Below, one piece after another: positions 57,401-64,000 of a stretch of 64,000 nt of DNA. A model generated the notes under the pieces. It was not told the origin of the DNA, ran no database searches, and saw nothing but the letters and a program-made list of their open reading frames with translations. The DNA is from Cryptomeria japonica (Eukaryota > Streptophyta > Pinopsida > Cupressales > Cupressaceae): contig NC_081406.1 of assembly GCF_030272615.1 (NCBI RefSeq), positions 239,064,422 to 239,128,421 of the forward strand. Reading direction: 5' to 3'. The position numbers were made by a program, and so were the translations under genes. Each line of letters starts with the position of its first letter. The stretch's first letter is position 1.

Positions 57401-58800
57401 GTAGTTCTCAACTGCTGCAATTACCATGTAGGACTTGCTTACATCACCATTTGTTGACTTAGAAGCTATAAGGAAAGATCCACCTGCTCCAAAATCTAGT
57501 GGACTCTCTAGCTAAGTTCCATGCACCTCCACATACATAACATGGTCCCCTCACCTGTACTTGTACTATTGAAATCGTGCTAGTCTATGATATTCAAGGT
57601 CTACTAGAATTACCCTCACCACCTCTAAAGGATTGTTGAGCTTGAGGAAATCCCATCTACTATCATTGTGGCCTCTGATCTTTGCATGGGCCTTATGTGT
57701 TCCATGTCTTAGGTTGTCCCTCCTATGCATCATACTCTGTTCTAACCCTCTTTGCATATTGATGATATTGCTATGATGGTCTGAGTCCCCATGGAAGGTC
57801 TAAAACATCCCTTATATGGGAGAGGGGGTCTACAAGATCCTTGATCTTGATGATTCTAGCTACAGTTTTGAAATTATTCACAGGACTCTTATGACCTATC
57901 ATAAAACTCCTCTACAATGCAATCCTTCTTTACTATAACCTTACGGGATTTTGTTGATACCATATGTATTGATCCTCAGATATTAGGGTTCAAATCCCTA
58001 ACAAAACTATTGATGACCAAGTTTTCATCCTAAATATAGTTTGCATACTACAAGAGCTATAGGAATCGACTCTCATATTACGCCACTGTAATTCCTCTTT
58101 GTTGTAAATCATGAAATTCATCAATTCTCTTCTGGAATATGAAATATATCAATCCTTGAAGTGCTCTAGGAAGGTTCTCCATGATAATATATCCAATAAG
58201 AGATTGTATTTCTTCTCCTCCCGTCGCCACCATGTGGAAGTTGGTCCTTTCAACAAGTGCACCATGAACCTAGCCTTAAGAATACTCTCATAAGGACATA
58301 ACCCAAAGCATTAATCAAGAATAAGCAACCATGACTCTACCTCCACTCCACTAGTGGATCCTAAAAACATGGGTGACTAAGCCCTAAGAAACTCTCAAAT
58401 CTAATCTCATGTATCCTATGGTACCATCTACACAACCTTTGCCTCTGACTGTAGTCTCCTATGATGCAATGGTGTTAGAATATGCATTGACTCATCCTCT
58501 ATCTCCTCCACTCGTACCTCTTAGGCTTAGGGAGGGCTCCTACTATGCTCATTTCCCTTGGGGTTATTTTCCTTGACCTTAGGCTAATGTGCTCGTGGCA
58601 CCTTTCCTCTAGGTGGTAATCTATCTTTGATAACTCCAATCAGGCTTTGTAGAGTCTGAAATATTCACGGGCCTAATTATGGTTGCCCATCTTCTTGAGG
58701 TCCTTTAGGTTGGTGAAATTTTGGTTGTTCCTCCTATTATGCTACTCCTAATTTAGTGCTCCTATGTGGATGTGTTCTCCTTTATCCTTGTGCCATCCAA
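57401..58800 (-). pseudogene. Element G: gypsy Gag remnant
   Basis: Heavily decayed minus-strand frame. Near 58240-58080 it reads ARFMVHLLKGPTSTWWRREE, then LLLDILSWRTFLEHFKDWYI and REMNFMIYNKEEL, the Retrotrans_gag core. Near 58790-58560 are the N-terminal stretches (EEQPKFHQPKGPQEDGQP, GVIKDRLPPRGKVPRAH). Downstream, 57757-57566 holds a basic linker. Multiple stops. No intact zinc knuckle was seen. Confidence 0.7.
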
Positions 58801-58864
58801 AAATCATATAAATAAAGTTCTAATTAGTCTTAACACATCGTCAATCCAAAATTCCTAGTGTGGG

Positions 58865-58881
58865 AACCTAGCTCCGATACC
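58865..58881 (-). other. Primer-binding site of element G
   Basis: The coding strand reads GGTATCGGAGCTAGGTT, two bases inside the LTR start (TGTAATACCC at 58884). One mismatch to the initiator-methionine-tRNA type, so G belongs to a different gypsy group from B, C and Z. Confidence 0.75.
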
Positions 58882-58883
58882 CT

Positions 58884-58924
58884 TGTAATACCCAAAATAT
58901 CTTACTTTTGGAAAAGGTTATAAC
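58884..58924 (-). repeat. Element G: start of 5' LTR, interrupted by solo LTR F
   Basis: TGTAATACCCAAAATATC fits a plant gypsy LTR end in plus-strand view and directly follows the PBS. F is inserted 41 bases in. The LTR should resume at 59748, but its far end could not be placed. Confidence 0.6.
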
Positions 58925-59747
58925 TGTTAGGATTCCCACAGATACTGAGAGGGGGGGGGTGTGAATCAGTATCTAGCCGGTGTATTAAATTTCTTAACTT
59001 AAAACATGTAGAACATATCAAAACTGTGTACCAGTAAACAAGAAGTAATGCAATAAACAAAGATAAAAGAAACCACATGAAAAACACACCATAACACAAA
59101 GATTTAATGAGGAAACCCGGTGTGGGAAAAACCTCAGTGGGATTTGTGACCCACAATATTCACTTACTAGCCAATAAGAGAATATTATTGCTACAAGAGG
59201 GGCCTGCACATGTAGGAAGGCCAAGTGCCTAGAGCTCACCGCTCAATTACAAAATGGGAAGTTTCACTGACTTACAAAATGGATTATATAAATCCAGTGT
59301 CTTGTACTGCTTCAAAATAGCATCTATAATGCCAGATCCAGTACCGGTTTCTGCTCTACTTCTTACATAAACCCTTAACCTATAATTCGCATAATAGGTC
59401 TGCCTTTTTTTGCCTAATTACATTCTTCCATAATAATCCTTACATCTCTTACAATGTTCTACAATGATCTCTCTTATATAGGAGTCATTTTATATCATGC
59501 CAAGTCAGCTTACAATGATTTTACAATAATAAACAAAATATATTATAACAAAAATCTCGTCGGCCTCTGTGTCGGTATGCTTCCTTTCATTGTCGATGTT
59601 GATGGTCTGAGTGCCGGTGTAGAGTCAGATCTTGCTAGTGCTGGTGGAATGCCTTGCCGGTGTCATAGGATTGTAAGGTTGCCATCAATGACAAAACCTT
59701 CAATCACCTACAATGTCTCATTGGAGTGTGCATATGCCAACAATAAC
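58920..59747. mobile_element. Solo copia LTR F with perfect TSD (ATAAC)
   Basis: LTR 58925-59742 (818 bp), starting TGTTAGGATTCCCACAG and ending ATATGCCAACA, flanked by ATAAC at 58920-58924 and 59743-59747. The ends and the C-rich hairpin (58941-58973) match the copia LTRs A, D and E, and orientation is minus by that comparison. With no internal domain it is a product of LTR-LTR recombination. It sits inside G's LTR. Confidence 0.88.
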
Positions 59748-62700
59748 TATAGATTTTTTGAAATCATAATCACTTTTAAGATGCAACACTTGAAACCTCA
59801 AATCAGAGAACTACCAAGTATTCTCCAGACCAGTTTTAATAGACTGCCATTGTTAGAATAACAATAACTAAGTCCACTATCTGAGCAACAAGGGACCTAT
59901 AAACTTAATAGTACAATATACACAAATTTTAGACACTATATCCAAAACCATGGGCTTTACATACCAGAGGAAGGAAAAATATTCTTATATTTGGATATTA
60001 AAGACTCTTTCCCACATAAATAGTATTTCTTGCTTATTGAAACTTCCACTACACCAACCTTTTGAAAAATACCTCAACCTTACTCAATATCACTGCGAGA
60101 CCACACAACAACATCAAAAGATACATTTGTAGACCATTTACAATAAATAGTGACATTAATGACAACACAAGATAGGTTGACATCAATAACATCACAAGAC
60201 AAGTTACCATCAATGACAACACAACACTACAACTCATGTTTCCAACAAAATATTTTTAGAAGATATGGTGGGCTAAGCTGATAGCTATGGGTGGTGATAA
60301 ACATAGAATTGAGCCTATAATTTATGATCATATAAATAAAATAGATTTTAGTCAAATATTTGACATAATGATGGCTTTTCTCTATTTATTTAAATAATTA
60401 ATAGTCATACTAATACATGCTCACCATGGAATTTGTGAAGGGATGGGAGAATAGAGAGTCAAGATGAAAGCCTAATAGATTTTATTGTTATTGAAGATAT
60501 ACATGTAGAAGTTACTAGGCTCTTCCTTTTCAACACAAATACATACAGAGATAGAAAGAGTTGTTGATGAAGCTATTTTTCTTTTTCTAAACCTTGGAGA
60601 GGAACTCAAAAAAATCCATTGTCACATGAGGAGTTTAGTTAAGGCCTTGTGTAACGACATAGAACTCTTGGTCATGATTTATGCTACCCTAAAGTGTAGG
60701 TTCTAACCCTTATTGTGTTATCATTTTATATTTCTACTTCACTATCAGTACAAAAGGACTTTTCGATTCTCATTTTATTTATCATCTTATATAAAAAAAT
60801 AATTTTAGAATGTAAAATGATGATAAAGCTAGTTTCCTTGTATCATAGATTAACTTTATTAATTGTGAATTTTGTGTAACTTAAAAACTTGAGTGTAAAG
60901 AAGAATCCTAAATCTAAGAATAGTATTAGAGGGCCTAGTTTTCCCTAGTCTTTAGATGATACTTGAATGGCTATTGATAAGATGGGTGATCTTATGAATT
61001 TGACTTTGATAAATTCTTAAAGGGTGATGATTTTAGGTTTATGGAATCCATGGAAGTGAATGGTGGTGGCAAAGGTAGTAAAACTAGAAGGAAAAGCAAG
61101 TAGTTTGAGTTATGTAGAGTGATAATGAAAGGGAAGATTTTGTGAGATAAGGAGGAAGGGAAAAACCTTCCTATAGTGTGTTATTGGTAAAAAATTTCTG
61201 AAGAATTGATGACCCTTGTCATTTCCTTTTCAAGACTATTGTTGCTCCCTTTCCCGATGCTAAATACCTTTTGGAGATGTCTAATTTAATGAATCAAGTA
61301 GTTTAGAATATGAATCATCTTTACGAGGTAGTAGAAACTTAGCAAAATTATTGATGTCCAACAAGATATTAGAAAAATAACAAGATAGGATAAAAAAAAT
61401 GTGAGCACTATTAAGGATAGTATAAACAAATTTATTGAATTTAACTTCTTCTTCATAAAGGAATATTGTTATGGGGTTGAAAATCCTAACTAATATAGTG
61501 AAAAGGTTAACTTAAGGGAGTGAGAAATCAAAGAAATAAGTGGTAGGCCGAATACTAAAGGAAGTAAGTCTAAGTTTATTTTTTAAGAAAGAAATGACCT
61601 AAATTGCTTCATTAACATTCATGAAATTTATAGAGAATAACTAAAATAAAAGTTGTTGGCTTGTTGCCCTTGTTTCTTTCTTGTTTTTTTTTCAGTATTA
61701 TTGGTCTCTTAGGACTTGTGCTAACTCGATGCTTCATTTTAAATGCAAGGCACCTTACTTAGTGTACTCATGGACCTTGCTGCTGATGTTTTCATTCCGG
61801 AGGACTACGTTCAAGGAAAACAGGGTCCAAGCAACAACTGAACACTTCTACAAATGCTTCCATACTCACAAGGATTTTTATTTGCACAGAAGAATAAAAA
61901 TCCACATCGTACAAGCTAGGATGACTCATTTCCTTCTTGCTCGTGTAGCTTACGTGGATATAGGACTTTTAACTCCTATTAGAGAAAGACTTTTAACTCC
62001 TATTAGAGAAATGAAAGTTGCAGGTAGAATAAGCATTCCGTTGAACAGATCCATGCAATAGATGTTAGGGTCATAGATGTTCATGATACAACTTACAAGC
62101 AAAGCAAATGTTATATGGATTAGATTATGCAAGTAGCTATTAGAATAATTGGTCTTTATAATTTAAATAAATAACATTATTATTTTTTTCTAATTTGAAG
62201 AACAACTAAATATCTATAATATGCAATGTAATGATGCTTGAATTCTTCAAGAATTTCCAAAAGTCATATTGATTACTCTTTTAAGGAGCAAGAATGAGGA
62301 TGTATGTTTTTATCATAAGCATGTTGCATCATTGTTTTGGATTGAGGTAGTTGATCAAAATGAAGAAATTGAAATACTTGGCCCCTATTTTTGTTGGAAT
62401 TGATTTCTCCCATTGGCTGAGCAACTAACTCGAAGAAGAGCATCTCAATTAACACTTAACATTGATAGTTGGGAGAATATTGTAGATGCTTTGACAAAGC
62501 TAAGCAACATATAGAAGTTGAGGTAGTATAAAAGTCTATGGGTCTCTCAACCCATAGAATATAGTTGATAGTCTTATTATAGCTTTAAAATTGTAAGTTA
62601 GATAAGTAGGAGAATGTGACAAAAGGTTTCTCAACCTTGCATCATAATATTGAGAACATCAATAGAAATGTAATTTTAGGCTATAGAGGTCATTTTTTGC

Positions 62701-63011
62701 TAAAAGTATAATCAAAACATGATTTAATTTGCTACAATGAGTTATTATGAGAAGAACCATGCTTCAAGATTTATAAATTGGGGCTCAATTAGCTTTCCAA
62801 ATTAAAATCTATGGCCTTTACAAGTAATCTCCAAAGATTAAAATGTAAGAGCACCTATAATTCATGGGATTTGTTAGAAGGATTTAAACATGTTGATCAA
62901 GGACATTCACCAACCTAATACATATTATTATGACTAGATCACATATCTAAATAAATGGTTGGAATAATGAAAATTGGAACACCCAAGTCGGGAGGATAAA
63001 GTTATGACATT
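59748..63011. other. Mostly unassigned stretch after F
   Basis: The first part should be the rest of G's LTR. At about 59854-60246 lies a stretch with TGTTAG... and ...TTTCCAACA ends and ATCAATGACAACACAA repeats that looks like another small copia-type LTR, but no TSD was found. The 126-codon ORF at 61681-62061 (plus) has no recognisable domain. A perfect 24-bp direct duplication lies at 61964-62011. I see nothing firm in the rest. Confidence 0.45.
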
Positions 63012-64000
63012 GTAGTGCATCCTAAATTGTACTCACCTACAATTTTGTCCTCACTAGGCCTCACTTTGGCATTTAGGCTTCCAAGGCCTAATTGAAGCAC
63101 TGATTCTACTCACACCAACTATCAAACATAATTTTTCACTTTCTACACTATCTCCCCTTAATCCTGGAGCCTTGATTTCTAGGACCATGGCTCCAACACC
63201 ATGGTGCCAACACCATTGTGCCAGTGCTATGGTCCTCTAAAAAAGGGCCCATTTTGGGGCCTCATAATGGTCACCTAATTTGGGCGGGGCCTAGATCACA
63301 TGTTGGATCATGTTAGAAATTTAATTTGTTTTCTAACCATCAAGTATTAAAGGAGGTCTACCCCTCTCATTTTAATCCTAATTGGAATTCCTAAACAACT
63401 CAAGAGAGAAAAATTAAGCTCAAACATACAAGTGAGAAAGCAATCAGTCTTCTATCAAGCATTCAAGCATAAGTGAAGTCAAGATTCAAGCATAAGTGAA
63501 GTCAAGATTCAAGCATTGGAGATGACATTCGTGTTGTATGTTTTATGAATACAATCTATAAGAAACCCTAATTCCTTGGGGGAGACAAACAAAACTTCAT
63601 TAAAGGTATATCATTAGTGTTTCATTCATTCTCATCCTTTCCCTCAAAAGGAAAGTATTTTACTGTAGTACTTCATTTACACTTTCAATTCAATTTCATG
63701 GTTAATTCCATAATCGGTGATTGACCTAAGGCAAACCCCTATTTCCAAGAATTTACCCCTTCTTTTTGTCTGTAGGAAACAAGTTCAACGTTGTGTTTGG
63801 GAGGACCAATAGGATTCACAGAGACAAACAGGTTCAGCTTTTGATGATGAGAAATTCAGAGGACTAGGCCGAATTCGAGTATCATAGGCTCGAAAATTGC
63901 AGCCAAACTTTTGATAACATATCTAAAACATCTTCAACTCAAATCTAGGTTGGTGGTTGCGTACAACATCTGTAGCTCATTGTTTCTACTAGATTTCTTC
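63012..64000 (+). repeat. Element H: gypsy-type LTR, plus strand, cut by window end
   Basis: TGTAGTGCATCCTAAATTGT matches the coding-strand start of C's LTR (TGTAGCGTCCTAAAATTGTG). Around 63730-63776, TAAGGCAAACCCCTATTTCC and TTTTTGTCTGTAGG match C's inner LTR region, in the same order. It has a GGACCATGG...TATGGTCC inverted repeat (63182-63235) and a 23-bp direct repeat. No internal sequence or second LTR is in view. Confidence 0.7.
63461..63506. repeat. 23-bp direct repeat in LTR H
   Basis: Two perfect copies of a unit starting ATTCAAGCATAAGTGAAGTC (63461-63483 and 63484-63506), with a partial third. Confidence 0.9.

Noticed and set aside
59454-59861. Plus-strand ORF of 135 codons
   Set aside because: It runs through solo LTR F and out of its end, with no domain, so it is a chance ORF.
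59854-60246. A second small solo copia LTR
   Set aside because: The ends look right (TGTTAG and CCAACA), but the flanks (GCCAT, AAATA) do not match, so I list it only as a possibility.
61681-62061. Plus-strand ORF of 126 codons as a host gene
   Set aside because: No domain, no splice context, and it contains a 24-bp duplication. Not supported.

Overview
The window is a piece of a large, repeat-rich land-plant nuclear genome. A gymnosperm is my guess from the style of the repeats (long LTRs, deep nesting, strong decay), but no host gene is available to prove it. I found no intact host protein-coding gene, no rRNA or tRNA gene and no CRISPR array. Almost everything recognisable is LTR-retrotransposon sequence, nearly all of it on the minus strand and broken by stops and frameshifts.

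Positions 1 to about 48,594 form one nested stack, resolved here from LTR ends, target-site duplications (TSDs), primer-binding sites (PBSs) and interrupted reading frames. Element Z (Ty3/gypsy, minus) is the oldest layer. Copia element A (790-43314, TSD CTTAT) sits in Z's RNase H domain. Gypsy element B (3402-38219, TSD GTAAT/GTAAG) sits in A's reverse transcriptase/RNase H connection. Inside B are copia element D (6055-20322, TSD CTCCC/CTCAC, in B's integrase C-terminus) and gag-only element C (29524-37361, TSD ATGAT, in B's 5' LTR). Copia element E (12486-19664, plus strand, TSD ACATC/ACATT) sits in D's 5' LTR. The depth is therefore Z > A > B > D > E, with C as a second insertion in B. With the inserts subtracted, A is about 7.7 kb, B 12.7 kb, C 7.8 kb, D 7.1 kb and E 7.2 kb.

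From 48,595 to 64,000 the sequence is AT-rich and mostly unassigned. It holds a tandem array of about 185-bp units with tRNA-like B boxes (53487-54497), an unassigned stretch of weak ORFs (54498-55868), a truncated gypsy gag-protease remnant G (56850-58883), a solo copia LTR F with a perfect ATAAC TSD (58925-59742), and the start of a plus-strand gypsy-type LTR H that runs off the window end (63012-64000).

The most interesting signals are in how the elements are built. C has a long Gag/protease-like ORF and no polymerase, while the related Z has protease, RT and RNase H but no recognisable Gag or zinc knuckle. C and Z share an unusual PBS-like motif, LTR homology and a GC-rich hairpin module beginning GGACC and ending GGTCC. 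The copia LTRs share a second hairpin whose stem sequence differs between families while pairing is largely kept. Two gypsy elements carry a G-patch-like motif between protease and RT.
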